Positions 12,836-24,110 of a stretch of 64,000 nt of DNA are shown here, piece by piece. The notes beneath the pieces were generated by a model, which saw only the letters and a list, made by a program, of their open reading frames with translations, was not told where the DNA came from and searched no databases. Source of the DNA: Pampus argenteus (taxonomy: Eukaryota; Chordata; Actinopteri; Scombriformes; Stromateidae); NCBI GenBank assembly GCA_036937835.1, contig CM072878.1:7786001-7850000 (forward strand), read 5' to 3'. How positions within the stretch are numbered: the stretch's first letter is position 1; the number at the start of each line of letters is the position of its first letter. A program made the position numbers and the translations under genes.

Positions 12836-14720
12836 GCTTGTTTTTATTCCATCTGCAATCTATCTGTATTTGTAATATCACCAAGCACGCCAAGCAGAGT
12901 TGTTGCTTCATGAGGAATCAGTTTGCTTTTCTCTGTATATAATCACCTTTACATTGCAAACTGTCCTGATAACTTCATGTCACTGGTACTTGATTCCAAT
13001 CATCAACCCGCTCCGTCCTGTTCTTTGGCCATTTTCTTGTCTTGGCATATGTGTGCATTTTTCCAACAGAATTCAGAATCATGTGGTGTACTTGGAAGAA
13101 AATCTACAAGCCAGATAAATATTGAGCTGGAGCTACCAGTAGCTTGGTAAATGTATTATTATATTCTGGATGACAGGCTATCAGGGTGATTTGCAGGTTA
13201 AAACAGTTTGTAGTTGACAAGCAGTCTCAGATCACAAGTTGTCAAGTGTGTCAAATAGAGTAGATGAGTAGTAGCGTCATCAGTTTTGTTTGGCTCAATG
13301 GCTGATGGGTTAAGTTGAAATTGTGTCCGATAAATTGAGTCTCTTGTTGGCATCATCAAACCGAATGGGTTTTTGGATAGCTGACTAACAAGACTGGATA
13401 GGCTGGTGAACAAATGGCTGAATAGGATCATCAATACTTACATTAGTAGTAGTCATTGACCTGCTCGTGACACGGACAGGACTTTGTTAATGCATTAAAA
13501 TACAGAGAAACAAAAGGAAAAGAGAAATGGATTAAAATGTAACATGGGTAAAAGGGCACTACATGCTAAATAAGTCCCAAAACAGTTTCATGCACTATAT
13601 GAATTACTATAGATGTGTGTATAGAGGATACACAGAGTGTAACACAATACCAGTTGTAGAAGCTATGCAGTCCAATAATAAAGAGATACCTTTACAACAG
13701 GAAATTCAAGACAGCCAATAGATTTTTTTTTTCCTTTTATATCAAGCTGACCCACATTGTCCTACAGCGAGGTTAGAGCAAAGCTCTCCTTTCACAACAG
13801 GCCTTTTCTTTTTTCGTCTGAGGAACAGACAGGGTGAGCTCTTTGTGTACTTTCTTTTGATTGAAGAAGAGGGAAACTGAGAGGGTTACAGACAAAGAGG
13901 GATCGCAGTACTAAAAGTGCCACAGCCGGGAATTAGACCCAGCTGGCCTCATGGGGGAGATTCATCAGCAAATTAAACTTTTATTTAAAGAGTGCGGAAA
14001 TGATGATCTTTAAACCTCCAGTGAGACTGTGATCCTTTTAAGAACATTTTTACTTATATTTTCTAACATGAGATTTAATATGAGACACAAACCTCTACTT
14101 GTACTGGCTGGAATTGCACTCGGACATCGTTAGCTTTTACCCTCGTTCAGGATGTATGGGCAGGGAAATGCAGGGCTCAATTTCCTGCCAGAACAGGAAC
14201 CCGGGACCTCTCAGATTGGGACCGACACCTATTTGATTGGATCCAGCACTTCCTTTGTCACTATCACAACACCTGCTAGGAGTAACATTAATGTTAAATT
14301 GATTGATTAGAGGGCGATGATTACTATGATGATGTTTAGTGATGCACTGTATGCTGGCAAATGGTTTAACAGTAGCACCAAAATCGAAACGTGATTGATG
14401 GTATACCGCTATTCCGGTTTAATGCTCTCTGGTGTCTAAAGTTTTTGACATATGATTACTGTAAGCCCCACAGCAAAGCATGTGGGCATTTGTGCACATG
14501 TAGCTTACACATTGCTTTGTTTGTGATGGCAGTTTTTTAAATAACAGTCAGCAGTTGTCCAATGTGCACTATGCACAGTGGCTCTTTTGATGCGTTCTGT
14601 GACTTTTTCTCTCCCCCTGACCCGCCAGAACAGCACCTTCTCTGTGTGCCGGGACCTCCTGATTTATAAACTAAGCAGTGCCTTTGTTTTAACAGTCGTA
14701 GTTTGACATTTTGGGAGATA
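12836..14720. other. Intergenic stretch without a recognised gene
   Basis: No coding signal, RNA gene or clear transposon seen. Confidence 0.5.
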
Positions 14721-14728
14721 CTGTAGGC

Positions 14729-15525
14729 CATAGGTCGGCAATAGGCGGCCCGCGGGCCAGATGTGGCCCGCAAGCAAAAACATCTGGCCCGTGAGATTGT
14801 TTGAACTAGAGAAAGAAAATAAAAATATAAAATATACTTTTTAAAAATCGGACTGCCAGTCTCAGAAAAAGCTTCTTATTTGTTAACTTCATTTTCCAGA
14901 ACAGAAAATTTTCCTCAATTTAAATGCTTATTTGTTTAACTGGATACACGTCGACAAGCACGTCGACAATTGCACCCTGCACCGCATCAGACAGCGCTTC
15001 TATGCGGCGGGCAGCGGACCTCGCAGAGAGCGACATCTGTTTCACTGACCCGATCACATCATCCATCGACTTGTTGGTATCAAGTTCCTCCAAAACTGTC
15101 ACATGCTTCGTTTCGTGGTGCCGTCTAATGTTGTACTCTTTGCATGCAGAGACACCCTCGTTACAGATCAGGCATGTGGGCTTTGCATTAATAAAACTGG
15201 GGAGGATGAAGGCATAGTTTTCTGTCCATTCATCATGACAGCTAACAGCAACAAGTGGAAATGTTTTTGGTTTTTTTTGTTTTTTTTTAACAAACAGGCA
15301 TATAATTAATAGCGCCCCAGTGGTCAGTCCACAAATTTAACCTACATCAGCCCGCTTGAATGTCTCAGTGCGTCTGCTCCGTCATTTCCAAATCGCCTAT
15401 CATTTTCATTATCACCCCCCTCCCCCCTATTAATTAATTATATTAGCCATTGTTTTGGTTGTGGCCCGCCATGTAATGGCTTGGAAAATATCTGGCCCGA
15501 GGCCAAACTTAATTGCCGACCCCTG
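14729..15525 (-). mobile_element. hAT (Charlie/GTF2IRD2-like) DNA transposon remnant
   Basis: Ends CATAGGTCGGCAAT and ATTGCCGACCCCTG form terminal inverted repeats, and 8-bp target duplications CTGTAGGC flank it at 14721-14728 and 15526-15533. Sub-terminal GGCCCGCGGGCC and TGGCCCG stretches are typical of this hAT group. The 797-bp element carries only the N-terminal BED finger, so the catalytic part has been deleted. It inserted beside a fish repeat whose remnant continues to about 15720. Confidence 0.9.
14920..15228 (-). pseudogene. BED-finger N-terminus of GTF2IRD2/Charlie-like transposase
   Basis: The open minus-strand frame reads WTENYAFILPSFINAKPTC, then LICNEGVSACKEYNIRRHH and ETKHVTVLEELD. 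C-x2-C (CLIC) and H-x4-H (HHETKH) zinc ligands are intact. The same segment occurs in proteins named GTF2I repeat domain-containing 2-like, which descend from a Charlie transposase (family knowledge). After about 100 codons the frame stops at 14920, so only the DNA-binding part survives. Confidence 0.7.
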
Positions 15526-15599
15526 CTGTAGGCTATGCTTACTTGCTTCCATACCAAGAGTTAGATGTGAAGAATAAATAAATAAATTAGTAGTGAGCT

Positions 15600-15720
15600 T
15601 TACAGGTTCTAGTAGGCACATTTTGTTACCTTTGGACAGAGCCAGGCTAGCCGTTTTCCCCTGTTTCCAGTCTTTGTGCTAAGTTAAGCTAACGGGCTGC
15701 AGGGTGTTGCTTCAAGAAGG
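15600..15720 (+). repeat. Decayed fish repeat (GCCAGGCTAGC / TTTCCAGTC type)
   Basis: GAGCCAGGCTAGCCGTTTTC, CCTGTTTCCAGTCTTTGTGC and TAAGTTAAGCTAACGGGCTG match a common fish repeat. The part of it left of 14729 may be split off by the hAT insertion. Related pieces are at 38120-38225 and 40390-40665. Confidence 0.5.
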
Positions 15721-15862
15721 CACTGTACAACATTTCCCAAATTGCCACACTAACTAGGAATTTTGGTCTTTGGAGCCAAATGTTAAACAGCAGTGCCGTG
15801 GTGCCACAGAGACACACATAAGGAACTCAATTACGACAAAAGGCATAAATCAAGTGCCAAGA

Positions 15863-15890
15863 TGTGTGTGTGTGTGTGTGTGTGTGTGTG
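15863..15890 (+). repeat. (TG)14 microsatellite
   Basis: Uninterrupted TG run. Confidence 0.95.
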
Positions 15891-16319
15891 AGTCTGCTCC
15901 CAATCAATGACAGGTATACAATGTCTGGTCTCTGCAGTCAAGGGCGAGGTCATGGGAGGGCACCAGCTCATGATGGTGCTGAACAGGGCAGTGAATTAAG
16001 AAAACACTCAGACATCCATAACGCTCCTTTCTTCCAATACACGACATAAAGATTTGTTTGCTGTTGATACTTTTCAGACTTTTCACTCATTATTCTCTCA
16101 TGGCCTTGTTTGAGTTGCCATCACTTACTTCATCCTTTTTCTCCCTGCTCATCTCAACCCTGAGCAGATCTATAGTGAGTGACAGTCGGAAAGTAAAGGA
16201 ATCACGAGCAACTATAGCGAGCATAAGGGTGTGACATAGAGTGAGAAAAAGCCTAAACTCCCACTACCGAAAACAGAGTGGGAGTGACAGGTGTGGTGTG
16301 GCACATACACTGAAATTTT

Positions 16320-16640
16320 AAGAGGTAGGATGAGGTGGGGAAAGTGAGACAGACTGAGGAAAGAGGGGGATGTGATTTATGGTGGCAGCAACAGAGGCGG
16401 CAGGCGATGGGGATGAGGAGATGGAACGAGGTTGTTCATGTTTACCCTCCTTAACGTTTCTATAAAATTTAATGAAGGTGAGGAGGAGTGGAAATCAGAG
16501 GAGATAAAAGGAAGAGGAGAGGATGTGAAGAAGAGAGCTGGAAGATGAGAAGAAAGTAGAGGAGAAAAGAAGGGCATGGAATAAAAGAAAGGAGAGACGT
16601 GCCAAAAAAAGGAAGAGAGGATGTGGGAAGAAAAGAGGAA
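16320..16640 (+). repeat. Purine-rich low-complexity tract
   Basis: Imperfect AGG/GAA-rich sequence for about 300 bp. Minus-strand open frames rich in Ser, Phe and Leu here are composition artefacts. Confidence 0.8.
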
Positions 16641-16699
16641 ACAGAATAACATAATTTCATTGTTTTGTGGCTTGATCAGCATGTACCTCTTGTAAAAAA

Positions 16700-17010
16700 A
16701 TTGATGAAAAGTGATTACTCCCACAAAAGTAATCTAATTACTCTACAAGTACTAATATATAGTCTCCAACACTCCCACGCCCACATTATTGTATAGGAGC
16801 ATAATAATCAGGGAAGAAATACATCATCTTTAAAAGGTTGATCTCTCCCAAATGGTTAAATATAGCCCCCACATATTATATATCAGAATATATATAATTA
16901 CTCTACTGGTAATTGGATTACATTAGTAATGTGATTACTCCCACAAAAGTAATCCAATTACTCTACTAATAAATGGATTACACCAGTAATGTGATTACAT
17001 TACAGCCACC
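16700..17010. repeat. Repeated ATTACTCCCACAAAAGTAAT blocks
   Basis: GTGATTACTCCCACAAAAGT followed by AATCYAATTACTCTAC occurs at about 16712 and again at about 16930, with several GGATTACAYYAGTAATGTGATTA copies between and after. It looks like a decayed inverted-repeat element with tandem sub-repeats. Confidence 0.4.
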
Positions 17011-17099
17011 AGCTGTTAAATTAAATGAAGCATAAATATATCCAAATACATTATGAAAGTATCATGACATGCCCAGAACAGAAACGGAGTGTTACAAAG

Positions 17100-17685
17100 A
17101 GTCGGTCTATACTCTCTGTCCTCCATCTCTCCCCACGACTCCTCCTTTCATCCATCTCGTCCCTTTTTCCTTCCCGTTCCGTTTTTCAGCCAGCACCTTT
17201 CACCTCTGATGTCTCACTGTCTTTCTGAGCACTGTCATGGTGCTGTGTATCTGATGGCCAGCCAGCCTTCATTCACAACAAGCACTACTTCTTTTTCTTT
17301 TTCTTCTTCAAAATCTAGTTCACATTCAACATTATATCCGGGATTATTCAAAATTCATTACATTTTACCTCTCTGTCCCTCCCCTCTCTACATCCGTAGT
17401 CTATTTCTGGTAAATTTCAGAGGCACTTTCTCTCTCCAGCATTTTTCTCTGAATAATGTCCACCCCCCTCTGTGGGTCTAATATGTCACTTTCCCTCGAG
17501 ATAGCCTTTCTTCCTTTTCTCCTACCTGTCTACACTCCCTTCCCATCTATGTCTCTCCCTCCACTCCCTCTCACTATCCCTCTGTCAGTTCCTATTCCAC
17601 TTGCTATCCCCATCTTTCTTAATTCCCCTCCCTTCCCTGCAATAATTCCTCTCTTCTTTCCCTTCCCGCTCCTCTCTGTCAAGCC

Positions 17686-17745
<60 letters not shown>

Positions 17746-17880
17746 GTCTTCTGCTTCCATCCTCCCCTCCTTTTCTTCTTGCCCCTCTCTCTGCTTTTTT
17801 TCTTTCACTCTGTTTTATCTCGCTCTTGCTTCCTCCATCCATCCCTGCGCTCTCTCTCTCTCTCTCTCTCTCTAAATCAT
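17100..17880 (+). repeat. Pyrimidine-rich block with (CT)n arrays
   Basis: Strongly C/T-biased + strand with pure (TC)25 at 17690-17739 and (TC)n at 17851-17873. Long open frames on either strand are low-complexity artefacts (Ser/Leu/Pro or Arg/Glu-rich). Confidence 0.9.
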
Positions 17881-18059
17881 CCCTGATAGACTGCAGCACC
17901 ACACATGTTCCAGACATGCTCACACAAAGACGAGGATGTGCAGAGGTATTAGCGCAGTAATTACGCACAGGCACAAACACTCACCATGCCACACACATGC
18001 ACACGCAAGCATGTCTGCACATTATAAACTGCCGCTCAGTCAGCACCACTGCTCTCATT

Positions 18060-18497
18060 TGTTGTACTGACAGGCGTTTTGGAAAAGGAAAGTAGCACAG
18101 AAGGGACAACAAAAAGAAATGGGATCAGGGAATGGATGAGAGGAGCAGGGATAAAAGCTATGGGAATGGAAAAAGGAAGGTAAGGGCATGAGAGGTGGCC
18201 AAAGCAAACTGAAAAGGTTAGAGAGATAAATGGATAAAAAAAAAGGACAGGAATGGTGGGAGTGTCAGGGGAAAAAGGGAGCCAAAAAGAAAACAAAAAC
18301 ATTGGGACAAAACAGAGAAGAGTGTCAATGACACATAATGAGAGAGTGAGGAAAGACAGTGAACGGAAGAGTCAGCAAGCAAGAGCTGCGTGTGTGTTTG
18401 AAAGAGAGAGAGAGAGAGAGAGAGGGAGGGGAGAAGTGAGCGGGAGAGGGAGGAGTGAGTGAGAGAGACAGAGAGAGAGAGAGAGTGTGTGTGTGTA
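18060..18497 (+). repeat. Purine-rich block with (GA)n and (GT)n arrays
   Basis: A/G-biased + strand with (AG)11 at 18403-18424, (GA)n at 18466-18484 and GT at 18485-18495. Mirrors the pyrimidine-rich block just upstream. Confidence 0.9.
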
Positions 18498-18499
18498 TA

Positions 18500-19316
18500 T
18501 GTGATACATTGTGATCCAGTCCTGACAGAGAACAGCAGCGGCGGCAGCGCGAGCATCACCAGCGGACAGGATACAGACGCACTGATCAGACTGAGGCAAC
18601 AAGGAAATAAGGAAATACACACTGATGAAGATGCAACAACAAAGGGGGAGGATGGAATAAAAAAAAAAAAAAAGAAAAGAAAGCATTTTATTGCTTCTGG
18701 TTCTCCTGTCTCTTCCCACATCTGTTTGGAGCATCCCACAAGCAGAGCACCAGTGAAAACACATACATATGATATATATATAAAATTCCTATACATATAT
18801 ATCAAATTATGCCTGTTTTCATAGAAGCTGCATCCGGACAAGGACTGAATTGACAGCAGAGTGAATCCATTGCATGAAAAATTGGAAGTGACATTTGCTT
18901 AAAAACTGTTACTTATTAATGCGTTGAAATTTTTTTGTCCATTTTTTGCTCAGTGGGGGGAAAAAAGGCAAAAAAATATATTGATGCAAATGGAAAAAAT
19001 TTAAAAACCTGGCAACTGAGTTGTTGAACCAACAACAATAACAACCACAAAGAGCTTCTGCTGCAGTCCTATATTTCCAAAGGGGCTTCTTTTGAAAACA
19101 GGATATTTTTTGATCTGCCATCAGTGCCACACTGCTGCTTGGCTGACGCATCTCCACTTGTCTCTGCCGTCCGAAAACGCTGGGGAGTATTATTCCAGCG
19201 AGGCTTGTGCAAGTGCAGAGGGCAGTCCACAGGCTCTGTGACCCCACGCTGAGATTTCCTCAGCGACGACCAAATCCCCACAGCCCAGCTCGGGCTGAGA
19301 GGAAGGAGAGGGTGAG
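18500..19316 (+). promoter_or_regulatory. Candidate promoter / 5' non-coding exon of shisa8
   Basis: A GC-richer stretch around 18530-18580 (CAGCGGCGGCAGCGCGAGC) and 19130-19310 stands out from the AT-rich surroundings. It ends at a textbook donor, GGTGAG|gtaagttg, with GT at 19317-19318, 1.7 kb before the acceptor at 21018. No long open frame is present. That fits a 5'UTR exon, but the transcription start cannot be placed. The stretch 19317-21018 would be a small 5'UTR intron. Confidence 0.35.
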
Positions 19317-21018
19317 GTAAGTTGTGACAGAGAGAGAGAGAGAGACATCAAAGAGAAGATTGAAGGTAAACAAAAAGAGACAAATCAAGAAGTGAGTCAA
19401 AAGCAAACTAACGGAGAAAGAAAACCATCCAGGATCCACTGTATAGGATACTCCATTCCACAAGTAATTCCAGCATGTTTAGCTTTTTTTTTTATAGCTT
19501 CTCTTGCATCTTGGATGCAGCGACACAAAGGTGTTAAGATCAGAGATTCAGTATCACAACATCAGCCCAACCCCCTCCTTCTCCCTCCTCCCTTCTCCTC
19601 GCCTTAGCACTTGTAGGACAGGACAGAGCAGGCTGATTGAAAGAGTACCCAGCTGGTGCCCTGGCTCAGTTCCTTGCCCCCTCTGATCCTGGGATAGGAG
19701 GGGTTTCAGTGGAGTGTGCGCACAGAGTAATAGCAACAGGAGCCCTGCACGCACCGAGTACTAAAAGCCACTGGACTCCTTGTGTGTCTCGTAAAAGCTA
19801 CAGACTATACACTGACAGAGCACCAGGGGGATTCGAGCTGTTTGTGAATGTGTGAGAAAGAGCGTGTGTGTGTGTGTGTAAGAGAAAAAACGCCTCAGGT
19901 GAAAAGGGGACGCTTTTGGACCGTAATCATCATAGGATTTCAGCTTGATGAGAGCCTGGAGTAGCGTTTTAAAGAATAGTTAACACCTGTTAGGTCTTTG
20001 ACTGGATTTGGAAACAAATATTTAAGACAGTTTAAGAAAAAAAAAATCTGCTATCACTTATCATCACACTGGAAATACAAGGCGGGAGTAACGTTCTTCA
20101 AAGTGCACCAAGATGGAAGCAAAAAGATGTCCACTAAAATAAAAAAGCTTCCTTTGAACAGTGACATTGAGAGTGGGAGGATGATAGAAGCAAGTTAAGC
20201 TCACAGGGACAAGTGGAGGAGACAGACAACTCCAGCGGAAAACAACACACTCTGGTTAGAGTTTTCCTGGACATCAGAAGTGATTTGACTCTGGCATTGA
20301 GAATTAGAGTTGTTATCCACTAAGGAGTGAAAAGCTTTTCATATGGGAGCCCATGACTATCGGCGAGTCTGAGAGGAATCTGCCTTCTTTTTCTGCTCGC
20401 GCCATCAGGACCCCTGAGTTCTTTCTCACTTTCACGGATTATTCATCCACTCAGCAGGGGGGGGGGGGTCTTATTGCTGGAAATGCCAGAGGCAAGTTCA
20501 TTCGTAGGTAACACACCCTCTTAGACTGGATTCCCTCTGAGCCACCAGATTTGGACTCGTACAGCAGCCTCTGCTGTCTGCTGATGACATATGGTATTGT
20601 GAAAATGTGACATTTCCTGTAAATTTGGGAATATGTATTTGCTTTAATACTACTACATACATACAGTACATTAAATTGCCGGGGACTTTGTTGTGTCTGT
20701 ACATGTGAGTGCCTGCTCACAGGGGATTCATTCACTCCTGTTAGGAGCATGTTGAGATGGGGGATTGATTTCTTTCACTCACTTGTTCCTCTGTCTCTTG
20801 ATGCCAATTTAGCTCTCTGTAATTGTGTGTAGTAATAACTCCCACAACAGAAATTGAATGCTCTTTATTTTTCCTCCAGGCATGAATATAGGCTAATCTG
20901 AAAACTCCTTTGATTTATCCAAACTGTTCTCTCACTGATATTTCTAAAACCTAAACGAGACTCCTCTGGATGAGAAGGGTATTTAACTTGCGTATTTCTC
21001 TTGTTTTTTTAAACCTAG
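19317..21018 (+). other. Candidate 5'UTR intron of shisa8
   Basis: Lies between the consensus donor at 19317 and the acceptor at 21018. It has little repeat content apart from short GA and G runs (G10 at 20457-20467). It could instead hold further 5'UTR exons. Confidence 0.3.
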
Positions 21019-21101
21019 GAGCTTTAATTTGGGCCAATCATTAACAATTACGCATCAGCACTGTGTCATCACAAGACATTGGAGTAATCACAGGATCCAA
21101 G
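21019..21101 (+). other. shisa8: shisa8 5'UTR part of the first coding exon
   Basis: A T-rich tract followed by aaacctag at 21011-21018 makes a good 3' splice site 83 bp before the start codon. The exon would then open with this short leader. The leader has no ATG, so translation would start at 21102. This implies at least one separate upstream non-coding exon. Confidence 0.5.
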
Positions 21102-21670
21102 ATGGCCACCTATACGCATCCACTCTTGATAAGCTTCTCATTGGCCATTCTTCTGGGTTTGACTTCTCTGGGTGGACTGAACTCACGGCCATCAGGTCAA
21201 GCTTTGGCCCAAGTCTCTACCAACAATCACACAACAGAGGCCTCTGTGATATCAGAGGTTGCTCTGGCAACACCCACACCAGATACGGAGGACAGCCAAA
21301 CAGCTCCAAGCAACGGTAACCGTTGCTGGGGTTACTATGATGTCATGGGCCAATGGGATCCACCTTTCAACTGTAACGCAGGTATCTACCTGTTCTGTTG
21401 TGGTTCCTGCTTTTATCGCTTTTGCTGTCAGTTCAAAGTCCACAGTTTGGACCAGACTTCCTGTTCCAACTATGACACACCCGTCTGGGCAAACACCGGG
21501 AAACCGGCTGCACCCGTCACAGAGGTCCAAGAGGAACCAGACCGGGATCGGACCCACATGATCGTGTATATTATCTGTGGAGTGGTGGCCATCATGGTGC
21601 TGGTGGGGATTTTCACCAAGCTTGGGCTGGAGAAGAGTCAGGGAGGACAGACTGACATGACCAACTCCAG
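21102..21670 (+). CDS. shisa8: Shisa-family transmembrane protein, coding exon 1 (shisa8-like)
   Basis: Encodes residues 1-189 plus two bases of codon 190. The ATG at 21102 has A at -3 and G at +4, a strong Kozak context; the in-frame codon at 21063 is GTG, not ATG. Residues about 1-24 form a hydrophobic signal peptide, N42-H-T is a glycosylation sequon, and residues 75-121 are the Shisa domain with CWGYYDVMGQWDPPFNC and the FCCGSC..RFCC pattern (Cys 75, 91, 99, 100, 103, 108, 109, 121). About 151-173 is a single membrane helix (IVYIICGVVAIMVLVGIF), followed by TKLGLEK. This is type I topology with an extracellular cysteine-rich head. Shisa6-9 (CKAMP) proteins bind AMPA receptors at synapses and tune desensitisation and recovery. 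The head and helix fit the Shisa8/9 branch; exon 2 favours Shisa8. The donor is AACTCCAG|gtagga. Open reading continues only one codon past it. Paralogue (8a or 8b) is not resolved. Confidence 0.92.
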
Positions 21671-21733
21671 GTAGGAACTAAGAGAGATGGATGGATGTCA
21701 GAATCAATATGTGTGTGTTGATTGTTCTGTACA

Positions 21734-21970
21734 TGTGACATCCATTGCACGTCTGTCCGTCCTGGGAGAGGGATCCCTCCTCTGTGGCTCTTCATGAGGT
21801 TTCTTCCACCTTTTTCCCCGTTAAAAGGTTTTTTGGTGGGCAGGTTTTTCCTCACTAGAATCGAGGGTCTAAGGACAGAGGGTGTCACTCCCTGTACAGA
21901 TTGTAAAGCCCTCTGAGACAAATGTATTTTGTGATTTTGGGCTATATAAATAAAATTTGATTTGATTTGA
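21734..21970 (+). mobile_element. LINE-type retrotransposon 3' tail common in fish
   Basis: Contains GTCCTGGGAGAGGGATCCCT, CCTCTGTGGCTCTTCATGAG, GTAAAGCCCTCTGAGACAAA and a final GGGCTATATAAATAAAAT followed by TTTGA repeats. This layout is the widespread 3' end of a fish non-LTR retrotransposon family (recognised from memory; family name not assigned). A 5'-truncated copy about 235 bp long, 63 bp past the shisa8 exon 1 donor, in the same orientation as the gene. Confidence 0.7.
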
Positions 21971-22602
21971 ATCAAACATCTCATTTACAAATATGTGTCA
22001 GAAAGACACTAATAACTTTCCATTCAAGTTATTCTAAACAATACACATTTACCAACTATATGTTTTCTATCACTAACACTTTATAGCTTTACATTTCAGA
22101 CCAACTTCTAAATTACCAGGAAAGGGAAAATCAGTCAGTCAGTCATCAACATTTTACCTAAAATCCAATCAATTACTCATTACATAATGCTCATTGAAAA
22201 CATAATTACATTACTTTACTAAGTACTAGTAATTTGCTTTACTCAACAGTAAGGGTAATCTATGTAGGCTACTGACCATAAATAGCTAGCTTAACATTAG
22301 CCCCAGTAACTATACTTAGCACACCAGAAGTCTTGTGGGTGATATTAGCAAACCCGCTAAAGGACAGTACAGTTAACACGTAAACAAGAAAACTTTGGTG
22401 TTACTACAGTTTCCTATCTTTTAGTAGAGGCTAACCATTTCCTCACACCTCAAGCTAACGAGTCTGTTACTTGTGACTGAAACATATTTACTAGGACTTT
22501 AACATGTTTATTTTGAGTAATTAATTAGAAAGAAATTAAATTTGCTAATTAATCGCATATTATAATTTTAGAATAACATCGAGCTGTAACCTTTGTATTC
22601 AC

Positions 22603-22899
22603 TTGTTTCTGGTACCCGTAAAGCAGACATCCCGTAAAACAAAGCTGGACGATGAAAGCGTTTCACTTGGCTCATTGAGGGTTAATTTTTACTTTATAAA
22701 ACGTCCTGATGAATCGCTGGATAAGAGCGTTGTTACCTGCAAGTTGTCCAAATCAATTATCACTGAAGTCATTCCAGCCCAAAATATCATCTCAATGCAA
22801 AACATATTGCGGCAAGCACAGACGTCTCCAATAATGGCACAAACAAATGTTCCAGTCAATCCATGTTGGACCAGATGTCAGGCTTCAGAACCAAAATAA
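22603..22899 (+). pseudogene. Possible fossil BED-finger fragment
   Basis: The open frame contains SLRVNFYFIKRPDESLDKS, VVTCKLSK and, later, ISMQNILRQAQTS. This resembles a decayed BED finger of the form W-x-Y-F, C-x2-C, N-x-x-x-M-x-x-H-L-x-x-x-H, with the second Cys now Ser and the histidines now Ile and Gln. No terminal repeats were found around it. It could also be chance similarity. Confidence 0.3.
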
Positions 22900-23526
22900 G
22901 TAAGTCTACGTCTGAAAAAAATATTAAAGTGTTAGTTAGTTATATAGCACTGTATTTCTATGCATGTTAATGTTCACATACATGTGAGGGTAAAAGCAAG
23001 CAGTATGTTCACATGTGTAAATGAACTTGTGGTCTGTCTGGGAATATTCCTGCATACGTGCGAGAGGGTCACCAGCTGGGTAATGAATGAAGTGATTTAA
23101 TCACAGTGAGGTGAGGTGATAATGAGTGTGATGTCCGAAACCATGAGGGAGCAGTGGACAGAGTGACAGAGGCGGAGAGGGACAAAAACGGAACGGATGG
23201 AAGTCAGAAAGTAGGATAGAGATTCCGAAGGACAGATGTTAGGTCAGGTGATAAGAAATTTACAGTGTAGTTGTATTGTGTTTTCTCTGTATTGGTATAG
23301 CCGTTTCACACTGATGGCTGATTGATTGTGCTGTGACACAACTATGACTGTGGCAACGTTCAGCCTCCAGTGAGCAATGAGAAGAGAGAGGGTGGTTTTT
23401 GGAAGGGTGGAATATTGAGCGGATCTGACTGGAGTACAGCCAACGGCTAATTCTAGTGCAGGGAACAGGGGTGTGTGTTTGTGTCTGTGTGTGTGCGTAT
23501 GAGAGAGGGTGAGGAGAGAGAGTCAT

Positions 23527-23550
23527 TGTGTGTGTGTGTGTGTGTGTGTG
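23527..23550 (+). repeat. (TG)12 microsatellite
   Basis: Pure TG run, preceded by imperfect GT/GA sequence from about 23470. Confidence 0.95.
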
Positions 23551-24072
23551 ACCAGTCAGCCTATCGGGTGTTAAGAGTCAGACTGTGGGGGCTCTTTTAA
23601 AATCCTGTGAGCCCAAGGGTAGGTAGCGTACGTTTGGTTTTAACTTTGGTAGGGATATTTTCTTCTCGGATGGCCATAATAATTATGTATGTGCACTTAC
23701 AGTACTCCTTTCCCTTTCATAGCTACATGTGCCGTACACACATACACGCATTAAGAGTCTGACTCTGCAAAATGGTTACTTACCGGATCTCTTCTCAACC
23801 TTCCAGGGTAGGATAAGAAGGAGAGGAGAAGTGGGGGAGGAAGTGGGAAGAGCGGGATAACACTGGACATCAGCACTTATTAATGTCTTTGCACATTTTA
23901 TCCCCTGAATCAAACAGATATGAGGGGTTTTAATAATTGAATGAAGTGATTATTTGATGGGTATTTCTGAATTCTAGTTGGCTGTCTTCAAAAAAATGCA
24001 GGTCACACTGTCAAAAGAAATGTTCAGCGTTTGTCTTGAGGTTTCCCAGAGGTGACATGCGTTTGCCTCTAA

Positions 24073-24110
24073 TCAGTAGGACAGATGTTGGCAAGCATCT
24101 GTCCTACTGA
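24073..24110. repeat. Inverted repeat, 15-bp perfect arms
   Basis: TCAGTAGGACAGATG at 24073-24087, 8-nt spacer, then its exact reverse complement at 24096-24110. It lies next to GAAGCGTCCTGGAGCAAGGC, a motif of a fish interspersed repeat, so it may derive from one. Confidence 0.8.

Noticed and set aside
18218..18841. 207-codon minus-strand open frame
   Set aside because: Mostly Ser/Leu/Phe runs from the purine-rich block; composition artefact.
21252..21561. Open frames on both strands overlapping the Shisa exon
   Set aside because: Shadow frames of the real coding exon.
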